DNA from: an uncultured Flavobacteriales bacterium
GTDB lineage: Bacteria; Bacteroidota; Bacteroidia; Flavobacteriales_D; Sanyastnellaceae
NCBI GenBank assembly: GCA_938082505.1
Contig: CALLLH010000016.1
Location: 1-64,000 of the forward strand
DNA: 64,000 nt
Direction: 5' to 3'
Part shown: positions 1-7,664 of the stretch, piece after piece
Layout: every line of letters starts with the position of its first letter
Position numbering within the stretch: position 1 is the stretch's first letter
The notes under the pieces: model-generated
Told to the model about the DNA's origin: nothing
What the model saw: the letters and a program-made list of their open reading frames with translations, nothing else
Databases searched by the model: none
Program-made: the position numbers and the translations under genes

Positions 1-1311
1 TTCAATGGATGGTGCGGTCCTTGCAACCCGCTCCTCGATGAGGATGGAGACGGCATTTACAGCGCCACCATCGAGTTGGCTTACGACTATTATGAGTACA
101 AGTACACGGTGAACGGGTGGAGTGCCGAGGAGAACCTGGCAGGTGTCGGAAGTTGTGTGACGGAGAACTTCGGCTATACCAACCGCGTCTTGCAAGTGGC
201 CGGGGACCAGAGTGAGCCCTTGGTCTGCTGGAATAGCTGTTCTGACTGTGAGGGCAGTGACATCCTCGGATGCATGGATTCTGCAGCTTCGAATTACTCG
301 GACGCTGCCACGGCTGATGATGGCTCCTGTCTCTATCCTGTCACATTCAAGGTGGACATGGATGGCTATGACGGCGGCTGGGGAACCGTGAACCTGAATG
401 GAAGCTTCGCAGGATGGTGTGGCGGTTGCATCGAGATGACCGATGCTGATGCCGACAACATCTACGAGGTGACGGTTAATCTTGGCATCGGTACGGTCGA
501 GTACAAGTTCACCGTGGACGGCTGGTCGGACCAGGAGTTCTTCACTGGCACGGAAACCTGCACCAGTACGATTGATGGATTCGTCAACCGCACGCTTGAT
601 GTCGCGGGTGCCGCTGCCCTCGATGTGGTGTGCTGGGAGACTTGCTACGCCTGTGATGCCCCTGTGGGATGCACCGATGCTGGCGCTCAGAACTACGATG
701 AGTCAGCGCTGCTTGACGATGGCTCCTGCTCCTACCTGGTCACCTTTAGGGTGGATATGAACAATGCCGGCGGTGTGGCAGTGGAAGGCGTCCATGTTGC
801 AGGCGCATTCCAAGGCTGGTCTCCCGGTTCGACGATGCTCACTACACCAGGCCTCGGTTTGTACGAGATTACGTTGCAGTTGGCCAACGGCTCCTATCAG
901 TTCATTTATATCAACGGGAACGATTGGCCCGGACAGGAAGCAGTTCCTGCAGAGTGTGGCGAGGACAATGGTCTCGGAGGATTCAACCGTTTGGTGACGG
1001 TGGATGGCGCCAATATGACACTCGATGTGGTTTGCTTCAACAGCTGTGATGCCTGTGCGGGATGTACCGACCCGCTCAGTGCAGAGTTCAGTCCTTTCGC
1101 GGGATCGGATGACGGATCTTGTGCGACTCCTCTTGTTTTCGGTTGTACTTATCCTGACGCAGACAATTATGATGCGACGGCCACCAGTGAGGATGGTTCC
1201 TGCAGTTTCTCGGGAGCGAGTGATTGCCCCACCGACATTGATGGTGATGGATCTACGGCGGTCGGTGACCTGCTTGTCATCCTCGGCGCTTTCGGACAGG
1301 CTTGCGAATAA
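1..1311 (+). CDS. Secreted multi-module (carbohydrate-binding-like) protein, 3' part only
   Basis: The frame is already open at base 1, so the start lies outside the window; 436 residues are visible. At least three similar modules of about 110 residues can be seen. Each begins with a VTFxVDM-type strand, contains an F-x-GW(C) motif and an EYKFTVDGW-type strand, and closes on a Cys-rich stretch. This resembles CBM20/CBM48-like E-set modules attached to extracellular glycosidases in Bacteroidota. Between modules lie short Cys units of the GCxDxxAxNYxxxAxxDDGSC type, likely calcium-binding. The last 30 residues (DxDGDG, then DLLVILGAFG and a final Cys) look like half a dockerin, not a classical T9SS domain. 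Catalytic modules, if any, are upstream and unseen. Extracellular location is inferred from the Cys and Asp richness. Confidence 0.75.
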   Translation, partial: FNGWCGPCNPLLDEDGDGIYSATIELAYDYYEYKYTVNGWSAEENLAGVGSCVTENFGYTNRVLQVAGDQSEPLVCWNSCSDCEGSDILGCMDSAASNYSDAATADDGSCLYPVTFKVDMDGYDGGWGTVNLNGSFAGWCGGCIEMTDADADNIYEVTVNLGIGTVEYKFTVDGWSDQEFFTGTETCTSTIDGFVNRTLDVAGAAALDVVCWETCYACDAPVGCTDAGAQNYDESALLDDGSCSYLVTFRVDMNNAGGVAVEGVHVAGAFQGWSPGSTMLTTPGLGLYEITLQLANGSYQFIYINGNDWPGQEAVPAECGEDNGLGGFNRLVTVDGANMTLDVVCFNSCDACAGCTDPLSAEFSPFAGSDDGSCATPLVFGCTYPDADNYDATATSEDGSCSFSGASDCPTDIDGDGSTAVGDLLVILGAFGQACE

Positions 1312-1332
1312 GGCCATCTCTTTGAGAATGGA

Positions 1333-1364
1333 AAAGGGCTGCCTGAATGGGCAGCCCTTTTTTT
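1333..1364 (+). terminator. Rho-independent terminator
   Basis: A perfect 11-bp stem (1333-1343 with 1350-1360), 6-base loop TGAATG, followed by a T run. It sits 21 bases after the stop of the first gene and ends that transcript before ribA. Confidence 0.93.
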
Positions 1365-1413
1365 ATGGGCATGATTGGTGACCCCAATGAGGAGCTTCGA
1401 GGCAGGGCAGTCG

Positions 1414-1421
1414 TAATTTTG
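1414..1421 (+). promoter_or_regulatory. TAATTTTG box just before ribA
   Basis: Exact match to the Bacteroidota -7 consensus TAnnTTTG, ending 4 bases before the ribA ATG. No TTG is seen at the expected -33 distance. If used as a -7 element, transcription would begin at or next to the start codon. Confidence 0.6.
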
Positions 1422-1425
1422 CCCC

Positions 1426-2010
1426 ATGGAATTGCTGGTCACGAGCCGTTTGCCTTCCGAGTGGGGTGCTTATCTCATTTCAGCCTTTGGGTTGGAAGGT
1501 GACCGGACTCCACATGTGGTGTTGCACAGAGAGGTAAGGGAGGCGGTGGAGGCCGGAGCGCATGTACCTGTGAGAATCCACAGTGAATGCATGACAGGAG
1601 ACATTTTTGCCAGCAAGCGGTGTGATTGTGGAGCCCAGTTGCACGCGGCCTTGCAGCACTTCAAGGAGGAGGGGGGAATGTTGATTTACCTGCGGCAGGA
1701 AGGACGGGGAATTGGCTTGGTGGAGAAGTTGAAGGCCTACAACCTGCAGGATGAAGGGATGAATACATTCGAGGCGAATGTGGCGCGGGGACACCGCGAG
1801 GATGAACGCGATTATGCGGATGCGGCTGCAATCCTGAAGCACTTCGGAGTAAAGAGAATTCACCTCTTGACGAACAACCCTGAGAAGGAAAGGGCCATGC
1901 TCACCCACGGAATTGCGGTGGAGCGCAGGGTGCCTGTCATCATGCCCACCAATCCTCACAATGAGGATTACATGAGGGCCAAAGAGGAAATTACAGGACA
2001 CATCTTGTAA
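1426..2010 (+). CDS. ribA: GTP cyclohydrolase II
   Basis: Opens the imidazole ring of GTP and removes formate and pyrophosphate, the first committed step of riboflavin synthesis, in the cytoplasm. The 194-residue protein has the zinc site HSEC-x10-CDC (C55, C66, C68), the substrate loop LRQEGRGIGL around residues 95-104, and the LLTNNPEK motif near residue 146. The length matches stand-alone RibA proteins (E. coli 196); there is no fused RibB (DHBP synthase) domain, although fused RibBA is common in Bacteroidota. It stands alone between a terminator and a convergent gene, so it is probably monocistronic. A TAATTTTG box lies 4 bases before the ATG and supports this start. Confidence 0.95.
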   Translation: MELLVTSRLPSEWGAYLISAFGLEGDRTPHVVLHREVREAVEAGAHVPVRIHSECMTGDIFASKRCDCGAQLHAALQHFKEEGGMLIYLRQEGRGIGLVEKLKAYNLQDEGMNTFEANVARGHREDERDYADAAAILKHFGVKRIHLLTNNPEKERAMLTHGIAVERRVPVIMPTNPHNEDYMRAKEEITGHIL

Positions 2011-2019
2011 CCGGGGGGC

Positions 2020-2976
2020 TCATGTCCAGGCATCGCGCGCGGCGCGAAAGGTCTGGAGGTGAGCGTCCACGATGGTGTTGACTTCGGTCGAGTATCCTCC
2101 ACCCATGGCGCAGACGGCTCCTATTCCGGCCGATCGGCATGCGTCAAAGACCATGATGTCCCGTTGCTTGCACCCCTCCATGGTGAGCGAAAGTCTGCCC
2201 AGACGGTCCGTGAACAGCACATCCACACCGCACTGGTACATCAGGACTTCCGGGCGAAAAGTCTCCATGATGCAATCCAGGGCGCTGTCGAGCTCCTTGA
2301 GGTAGTGTTCATCGGATGTGCCGTCCTCCAGTGGGATGTCCAACGTGCTGATCTCCTTGTGCAGGGGGTAGTTGTTCGCCCCGTGCATGCTCATCGTGAA
2401 GATGCGGGCCTCATTTTGGGTCATGCTGGCCGTACCGTTGCCTTGATGTACATCGAGATCGATGATGGCAATGCGTGCCACACCGAGGTCCAAAAGATGG
2501 TGTGCTGCAATGGCGAGATCATTGAGCAGGCAGAATCCCTCTGCTCGATCGGCAAAGGCGTGGTGCGTGCCTCCAGCGATATTCAAGGCAACACCTCCGG
2601 CCGCTGCGATGAGGGCACAGCGCCGGGTGCCTTCCATGATGATGCGTTCCCTTTCGATGAGGGCGTGTGACCAGGGGAATCCTGATTTTCGCTGTTCCTG
2701 TCGAGTCCATGTGCCGGTATTCAGCTTGCTGAGGTAGTCTGGGGGGTGGCATCGGAGAATGTGGTGGTCCTGAATCGGAGCCGGCCGGATCCAATGTGAG
2801 TCATCAATGATGCCTTCGTAGGACAACTGCTGTTGAAGGAGTGCGTATTTCGGCATGGGGAACCTGTGCTCAGCGGGCAATTCCAGCACATATTCGTCGC
2901 TGTAGGCGGCGAACGGAGATGCGTTATCACGCAATGTGAGGCGAGGGTTTTCATGCTTGGGATTCACTGTCTTCAT
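2020..2976 (-). CDS. Histone deacetylase-family amidohydrolase (class IV/HDAC11-like)
   Basis: Zinc-dependent deacylase of the arginase/HDAC fold, 318 residues from the ATG at 2976. All active-site elements are visible: tandem His (H138, H139) in GGTHHA, the zinc ligands D175 and H177 in DLDVHQGNG, third ligand D257 in the QCGVDVLFTD segment, and the catalytic Tyr in GGGYS (Y295). The EGFCLLNDLAIAA stretch and overall spacing resemble HDAC11 and bacterial deacetylase-like proteins. The substrate is unknown; acetylated proteins, polyamines and small amides are all known for the superfamily. An upstream in-frame extension to 3189 is not used because it adds residues without family resemblance and runs into the divergent gene. 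It is convergent with ribA. Confidence 0.9.
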   Translation of the reverse strand: MKTVNPKHENPRLTLRDNASPFAAYSDEYVLELPAEHRFPMPKYALLQQQLSYEGIIDDSHWIRPAPIQDHHILRCHPPDYLSKLNTGTWTRQEQRKSGFPWSHALIERERIIMEGTRRCALIAAAGGVALNIAGGTHHAFADRAEGFCLLNDLAIAAHHLLDLGVARIAIIDLDVHQGNGTASMTQNEARIFTMSMHGANNYPLHKEISTLDIPLEDGTSDEHYLKELDSALDCIMETFRPEVLMYQCGVDVLFTDRLGRLSLTMEGCKQRDIMVFDACRSAGIGAVCAMGGGYSTEVNTIVDAHLQTFRAARDAWT

Positions 2977-3075
2977 TTGCTGATTGTGTGAATTCAGGTA
3001 AATGCCAATACGTGGAAACGCATCACACTGAATTGTGTTTGCACGCACATTGATCTGTGCATTTGCTTTGTATAA

Positions 3076-4446
3076 ATGTGGAGAGTTGGGTGTAGTCTGC
3101 TTTTTGCGATGCAGGTGGGGGGACTCATCAGCCAGAATCCCCTGCGCCGCATGGATCCGGATGCATGGAAGGATACGGAGGCCGTCCAAAATGCGATAGC
3201 GATGTTTGGCAGCGCTGATTCCGCATACAGTTTCAGGATTTGGTTTGATTCAGGATCGTTCAAGATGCCGGCAGGCGCAGGAGGTGTTTGGTTCAATCGG
3301 GAGGAAGACATGCGTGTGGTCCTTGATTCTGCAGGGACCAGCATAGGTAAAAGCCACAATCATGGGTTCAACTACTATGCCTATCACTTCTATTGGAAGG
3401 ATCGATATTATGCCCTCGGGGGGCGGGGATTCTGGGAGGGACATTCAAAGTTGATTGAATTTGTTCCGGGTACGGGCGAGTGGGAATTGCAACCATGCGT
3501 CAATGCTCCTCATGCAGTGACAAACGAATTGTGCTGGTTCGATGGTTCGGGAGACCGGGTGGTGGCCATTCCTGTTGAAGATTTGAAGAAGGGATGGGGT
3601 GAGGAGGAATTTCCGTACGAGGTTGCCAGCTTGGATTTGAACTCGTTGTCGTGGACGGAATTGGGGGTGGTAAACCCTGTATTGGAGCATTATTTGTCGG
3701 GCAGGACGGGCAGGGTAGATCTTGAAGAGTATTTCATGGTCTACGGGTTGCACAAATCGGTCATCATCCGGAAATCCGATCTCATGGTGGTGGTGTCGGA
3801 TGCGTTCAATTTGGAATTAGTCGATTGGGGGAGGCTTGGTTTTGAGCGGGCTGTAGATTATTGGATTGAGACGGGCCGTGCAGGGATTTTCACGGTTGAA
3901 AAGGCGACGAACCAAGGGCAAGAGCGTTCGACGTTGTTGTCATGGAATGTCGATAGTGTGTTCGCCCAAGGTTTGAAGGAGGCCATTCCATTTGTGATGC
4001 CCAGGACACAACAGAAAGATGTGGAGTTGGATTATGGAGCGTTGGAATGGCTATGGAAACCCACGCTTGCTTCGGTGTTGATTGCCCTGGCGTTTCTTGC
4101 GGGTAGGAGGACTACAGTGTGGCAATCAAGTAGGAAGAGCCAGGCATCCCTGCAAGCAGAGGGAGAGAGGCCTGATCGGCCCAAATATCCGGAGATGAGC
4201 CCATTGACGGCTTCATTTCTTTCGTGCGGAAAGAAATTCATGGATACAGCCGAAATCAATGCCTTTCTGGGCCTGGATGAAGACACTTCGGAAGAGTCAA
4301 AACGATCCAGGCGCGCACAGGCCATCAGAATGGTGAATCAAGAATATCAGATGGGCTTTGGGCAGGATTTGATCGTGCGAGAAAAAGACAGCATCGATCG
4401 CAGGAGAACCACCTATTTCATCCGACCGCACTCAGATAGCGCATGA
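3076..4446 (+). CDS. Single-pass membrane protein with C-terminal cytoplasmic domain, function unknown
   Basis: Not recognised as a named family. The 456-residue protein starts with a signal-like segment, then has about 300 extracytoplasmic residues rich in Trp and Gly-turn strands reminiscent of a Kelch-like propeller (WELQPCVN, LSWTELGVV). A hydrophobic helix follows at about 330-347, then a basic linker and a C-terminal domain of about 85 residues. That last part (DTAEINAFLGL, SKRSRRAQAIRMVN, then DxIDRRRTTYFI) has the look of a compact helix-turn-helix or winged-helix unit followed by a strand. One reading is a membrane-tethered sensor or regulator: sensing outside, output inside. Base composition is more AT-rich than the genes to its right. 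It overlaps the convergent permease gene by 29 bases at the 3' end. Confidence 0.7.
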   Translation: MWRVGCSLLFAMQVGGLISQNPLRRMDPDAWKDTEAVQNAIAMFGSADSAYSFRIWFDSGSFKMPAGAGGVWFNREEDMRVVLDSAGTSIGKSHNHGFNYYAYHFYWKDRYYALGGRGFWEGHSKLIEFVPGTGEWELQPCVNAPHAVTNELCWFDGSGDRVVAIPVEDLKKGWGEEEFPYEVASLDLNSLSWTELGVVNPVLEHYLSGRTGRVDLEEYFMVYGLHKSVIIRKSDLMVVVSDAFNLELVDWGRLGFERAVDYWIETGRAGIFTVEKATNQGQERSTLLSWNVDSVFAQGLKEAIPFVMPRTQQKDVELDYGALEWLWKPTLASVLIALAFLAGRRTTVWQSSRKSQASLQAEGERPDRPKYPEMSPLTASFLSCGKKFMDTAEINAFLGLDEDTSEESKRSRRAQAIRMVNQEYQMGFGQDLIVREKDSIDRRRTTYFIRPHSDSA

Positions 4447-5725
4447 TTTCCATGCAGACGACGGCTCCGACTGTGCCGACGGCATATCCGAGAACGGCGA
4501 GCAGCACGCCCACAGGAGCCAATGCAGGGCTGAAAGCGCTTGCCACAATCGGGGCGCTGGCCGCGCCGCCCACATTGGCCTGACTGCCAACCGCCACGAA
4601 AAAGAACGGGGCTTTGATCAATTTGGCGACCGTGAGCAGGACCGTCACATGGACCAACATCCACAAAAGGCCAATCATGACAACAGGCGAATATTGGTTC
4701 CATGATGCAATGAGCTCACCAATGTCCATCTTGGCACCGATGGTCGCCACCAGGACATACAGAAACACACTGGCCAGTTTGCTTGCACCTACGCCCTCGT
4801 ATGAGCGCATGGGCGTGAAACTCAAGCCCACGCCGAACATGGTCGAGAGAAACACGAGCCAGAAAAAGGAGCTGGCAAGAGAACCCAGAAAACGGACGAA
4901 TGAATCGGGGTCTGCGGCCATGGACCGTTCATACCATGACTCCATGCCAGAACTGATGCCGTTGCCCATCAGGTGTGCCAGCCCCACCATCGCGAAGATC
5001 ACTCCGAGGAGGACCATGAGATCGTTGAACGTGGGGATGCGCGCTATGCTGCTTTGGTAATCTTCCACCTTTTGCTTGAGCTCTTCGACCGCAGAGGAGT
5101 CGGCTTTGAGTTTTTTGTCGATCACGGCGCTCATGCCGGCCCCGATCAGCAGAAAGGGCATCCAGAGGTTGGCCACGAAGACATCCACAATGATCATGAC
5201 GCTGAATTGATCATCCTGAGCCTGGGCAATTTCTTTGAGTGCCGTCTGATTGGCGCCTCCGCCAATCCAGCTGCCTGCAATCGTGGACAGGCCCCTCCAC
5301 AGGGCGTCGGGGGCATCACCCCCGAATACGTCCGGCCGGATCTGGCCCACCAGCCACAGGGCCACGGGGCCGCCTATGATGATGCCGAAAGTGGCGGCGA
5401 AGAACATGATCAGCGCCTTGGGGCCCAGATTGAGGATGCCCTTGATGTCAATGGAGAGACAGAACATGAGCAGACTCGCCGGCAGCAGATACCGGCTGGC
5501 CACATAGTAGAGGCTGCTGTCTTCGCCGGCTTCAATAATGCCGGTGGAATTGAGGATGGCCGGAAGGAAATAGGCCATCAACAGGGCGGGCACATACTTG
5601 TAGAAGCCTGAGAATCGGGGCAGTCTCGAAGTATGGAAAACGAGGGCAAGGCAAGCGAGGAGCAAGCCGAGAATGGGGGCGTCTTGGGTGATCACGGAAG
5701 CAAGATAGCGGCTGCAGGATGTCAT
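4418..5725 (-). CDS. DUF819 family membrane protein (YjcL-like permease)
   Basis: Polytopic inner-membrane protein of 435 residues with about ten hydrophobic segments split in two halves by a charged loop near residues 205-235. Family features are the Gly-rich segment WIGGGANQTALKEI after the first half and the symmetric GGAASAPIVASAF segment after the second, like the inverted repeats of bile-acid/citrate-type secondary carriers. DUF819 proteins are presumed transporters of unknown substrate; nothing here reveals the substrate. The 3' end overlaps the convergent upstream gene by 29 bases. The 5' end faces the glycosyltransferase gene across only 40 bases, so their promoters must be intermixed. 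Confidence 0.85.
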   Translation of the reverse strand: MTSCSRYLASVITQDAPILGLLLACLALVFHTSRLPRFSGFYKYVPALLMAYFLPAILNSTGIIEAGEDSSLYYVASRYLLPASLLMFCLSIDIKGILNLGPKALIMFFAATFGIIIGGPVALWLVGQIRPDVFGGDAPDALWRGLSTIAGSWIGGGANQTALKEIAQAQDDQFSVMIIVDVFVANLWMPFLLIGAGMSAVIDKKLKADSSAVEELKQKVEDYQSSIARIPTFNDLMVLLGVIFAMVGLAHLMGNGISSGMESWYERSMAADPDSFVRFLGSLASSFFWLVFLSTMFGVGLSFTPMRSYEGVGASKLASVFLYVLVATIGAKMDIGELIASWNQYSPVVMIGLLWMLVHVTVLLTVAKLIKAPFFFVAVGSQANVGGAASAPIVASAFSPALAPVGVLLAVLGYAVGTVGAVVCMEIMRYLSAVG

Positions 5726-5753
5726 TTTGGTGTGTCACCCCTGAGTTGGATGC

Positions 5754-5760
5754 TACTTTC
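5754..5760 (+). promoter_or_regulatory. TACTTTC box before the GT2 gene
   Basis: TACTTTC, 5 bases before the GTG start at 5766. Same spacing as the boxes before ribA and other first genes here, which supports the otherwise unusual GTG start. Confidence 0.45.
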
Positions 5761-5765
5761 GGGGT

Positions 5766-6815
5766 GTGCGATTCTCCGTCATCGTCCCCCTGTACAACCG
5801 CCCCGAAGAAATCCGGGAACTGCTGGATAGTCTCACGCGGCAATCCAAGCGGGATTTCGAGGTCATTGTCGTGGAGGATGGCAGTACGGAGGATGCCCGT
5901 GACATCGTTGAATCATTCGCGGACAGGCTCGATTTGCGCTATTTCTGGAAGGAGAATGAACGGCAGGGCTTCACCCGGAATTTCGGGTTTGAACGTGCCC
6001 GGGGAGAATGGCTGGTGGTATTCGACTCGGACTGTCTGATTCCGATGCGCTATTTCGAAATCGTGGAGGATTTCCTGGATCGGCACCCCGAGGTGGAGGT
6101 TTACGGAGGTCCTGACGCCGCCCACCCCTCGTTCACCCCCATTCAGAAGGCGATCAGCCACGCCATGACTTCACCCCTGACCACAGGGGGCATTCGCGGT
6201 GGAAGGAACACCATAGGGGCTTACCACCCGCGCTCCTTCAACATGGGCATCTCCAGGAAGGCCTATGAGGTGAGCGGGGGATATGCCATCACGGTCAAGG
6301 GAGAGGACATAGAGTTCTCCATGCGCCTTATCGCACACGGTCTGAAGAGTGCATTGATTCCAGGGGCCCACGTCTATCACAAGCGCCGAACGGATTTCGG
6401 CCAGTTCCGAAAACAGGTGGAGTTCTTTGGCCGGGCGCGGGTCAACATCCGCCGGTTTTTTCCGGGCAGTCTGAAGCCGCTCCATTGGATGCCAACCGCA
6501 TTCCTGGCCTATGTGGCCGGCATGCTGCCCGCCTCATTGCTTCTGTTCCATTTCGGACGTTCACCGATGTGGGCTGCCGCACCGGTGCTTCCTTACGTAA
6601 TCTGGCATTTGGCCCTGAGCATAGAGGCGGGCGTCACATCGCGTTCGCTGCTCGTGGCCCTTTTGGCGCCGAGGGCGGCAAGGATCCAATTGACAGGATA
6701 CGGATGGGGATTGCTCTCGGAGTACCTGACCGTGGTGGTCCTTGGACGCAGGGATTCGGTGATGGGTGAAATCAGAACGGTTCCGCCCGTTCCCACAAGA
6801 GGGGCTGGTTCATGA
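5766..6815 (+). CDS. Glycosyltransferase family 2
   Basis: GT-A fold transferase that moves a sugar from a nucleotide donor; 349 residues. The N-terminal nucleotide-binding segment SVIVPLYNR starts at residue 4, VVEDGST at about 36, the metal-binding DSD is D87-S88-D89 in VVFDSDC, and a GED motif (KGEDIEF) is where the catalytic base lies in the family. Two hydrophobic stretches at about 240-275 suggest membrane attachment, as in GT2 enzymes of cell-surface polysaccharide or glycolipid synthesis. The start is GTG at 5766: the reading frame begins right at the conserved first strand, and a TACTTTC box lies 5 bases upstream. The next gene starts inside its stop codon (ATGA), so the two are co-translated. 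Confidence 0.88.
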   Translation: MRFSVIVPLYNRPEEIRELLDSLTRQSKRDFEVIVVEDGSTEDARDIVESFADRLDLRYFWKENERQGFTRNFGFERARGEWLVVFDSDCLIPMRYFEIVEDFLDRHPEVEVYGGPDAAHPSFTPIQKAISHAMTSPLTTGGIRGGRNTIGAYHPRSFNMGISRKAYEVSGGYAITVKGEDIEFSMRLIAHGLKSALIPGAHVYHKRRTDFGQFRKQVEFFGRARVNIRRFFPGSLKPLHWMPTAFLAYVAGMLPASLLLFHFGRSPMWAAAPVLPYVIWHLALSIEAGVTSRSLLVALLAPRAARIQLTGYGWGLLSEYLTVVVLGRRDSVMGEIRTVPPVPTRGAGS

Positions 6816-7660
6816 AGGCATTGCTGTGGTTCGGCTTGATGGCGTTCATCACAGGCCTGGGGTATCTGGCATTGTGCATTGCGGCGCCTTCGGAGGCACT
6901 GGTCCGCGTGCAGTTGGAATTGGCGGAGCACCCGTCCGTGGTCCGGCCGGCGTTGCGGACCTTGGCCATGGGGCATCCCCTTGTGGAGGGCCCGGTCACG
7001 ATGACGCCGTCGTCAAGCGGCAGAGGAGCAGATACGCTGCGCTGCAACGGCATCATTGGAAGCCCCGGTGCAACGCTGTCCTGGTGGGTCGAGGCCTCCG
7101 AAGGGAAGCCGTCCTTGCTGCATCAGGAGTTTCGGCAGCCCATCAATGGGTTGCAACGGGGCCTGTTCGGATTGGAAGGACCCCCCAAGATCCCGGAGTT
7201 CAAACTGGACGATGTGCATGAAGCAGTCACGGCATTCTGGGGGCGTGGGGAGGTCCTGCCGTTTGCAGCCGTGGAATTGGAGGCGGTTGGGCTGCCCGGA
7301 AAGGCCGAGTCAATGGAAAGCCCCTCTCCGCGTTCCGATACGTTGCATCAATGGCTGATGGCTCCAGGGTATCCGGCCGGCGATGTATGGCGGTCTTATC
7401 GGACGGTGGCGACAGAAGCGGAGGATGACCTGGGAGATGGGGAGAGGCTGCTTTTGCCGCTCGATACCGTCAGGGTTTGGCGGGACCTTGCCGATGAGAA
7501 GGTCGCGATGCACTTGGCCGAATTCCTCTCGAACTCAAAACCGGAGGGGCATGCTCCGTGGGCGAAATGGGCCGTTCGCTATCGACCGGTGTCGGAGACC
7601 GATACCAACGCAACAGCGCCGCAGTGGAGTGCTGCGGCGCTGTTCGGATTTTCATTCTGA
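6812..7660 (+). CDS. Secreted or membrane-anchored protein of unknown function, coupled to the GT2 gene
   Basis: A 282-residue protein with an N-terminal hydrophobic segment (about residues 4-25, LLWFGLMAFITGLGYLALCI) and no recognised domain. The body has many Pro, Trp and charged residues and no Cys pattern or catalytic signature I can name. Its ATG overlaps the stop of the glycosyltransferase gene (ATGA), so expression is tied to it and a role in the same surface-glycan process is likely but unproven. The final codons encode a perfect 12-bp hairpin that may act as terminator for the pair. Confidence 0.7.
   Translation: MKALLWFGLMAFITGLGYLALCIAAPSEALVRVQLELAEHPSVVRPALRTLAMGHPLVEGPVTMTPSSSGRGADTLRCNGIIGSPGATLSWWVEASEGKPSLLHQEFRQPINGLQRGLFGLEGPPKIPEFKLDDVHEAVTAFWGRGEVLPFAAVELEAVGLPGKAESMESPSPRSDTLHQWLMAPGYPAGDVWRSYRTVATEAEDDLGDGERLLLPLDTVRVWRDLADEKVAMHLAEFLSNSKPEGHAPWAKWAVRYRPVSETDTNATAPQWSAAALFGFSF
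7613..7643 (+). terminator. Perfect 12-bp hairpin inside the 3' end of the coding region
   Basis: Stem 7613-7624 pairs exactly with 7632-7643 around a 7-base loop, 15 bases before the stop codon. A weak T-rich stretch follows (TCGGATTTTCATT). Only four bases separate this gene from the convergent one, so a terminator here would have to lie inside the coding sequence. Confidence 0.55.
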
Positions 7661-7664
7661 GGGG

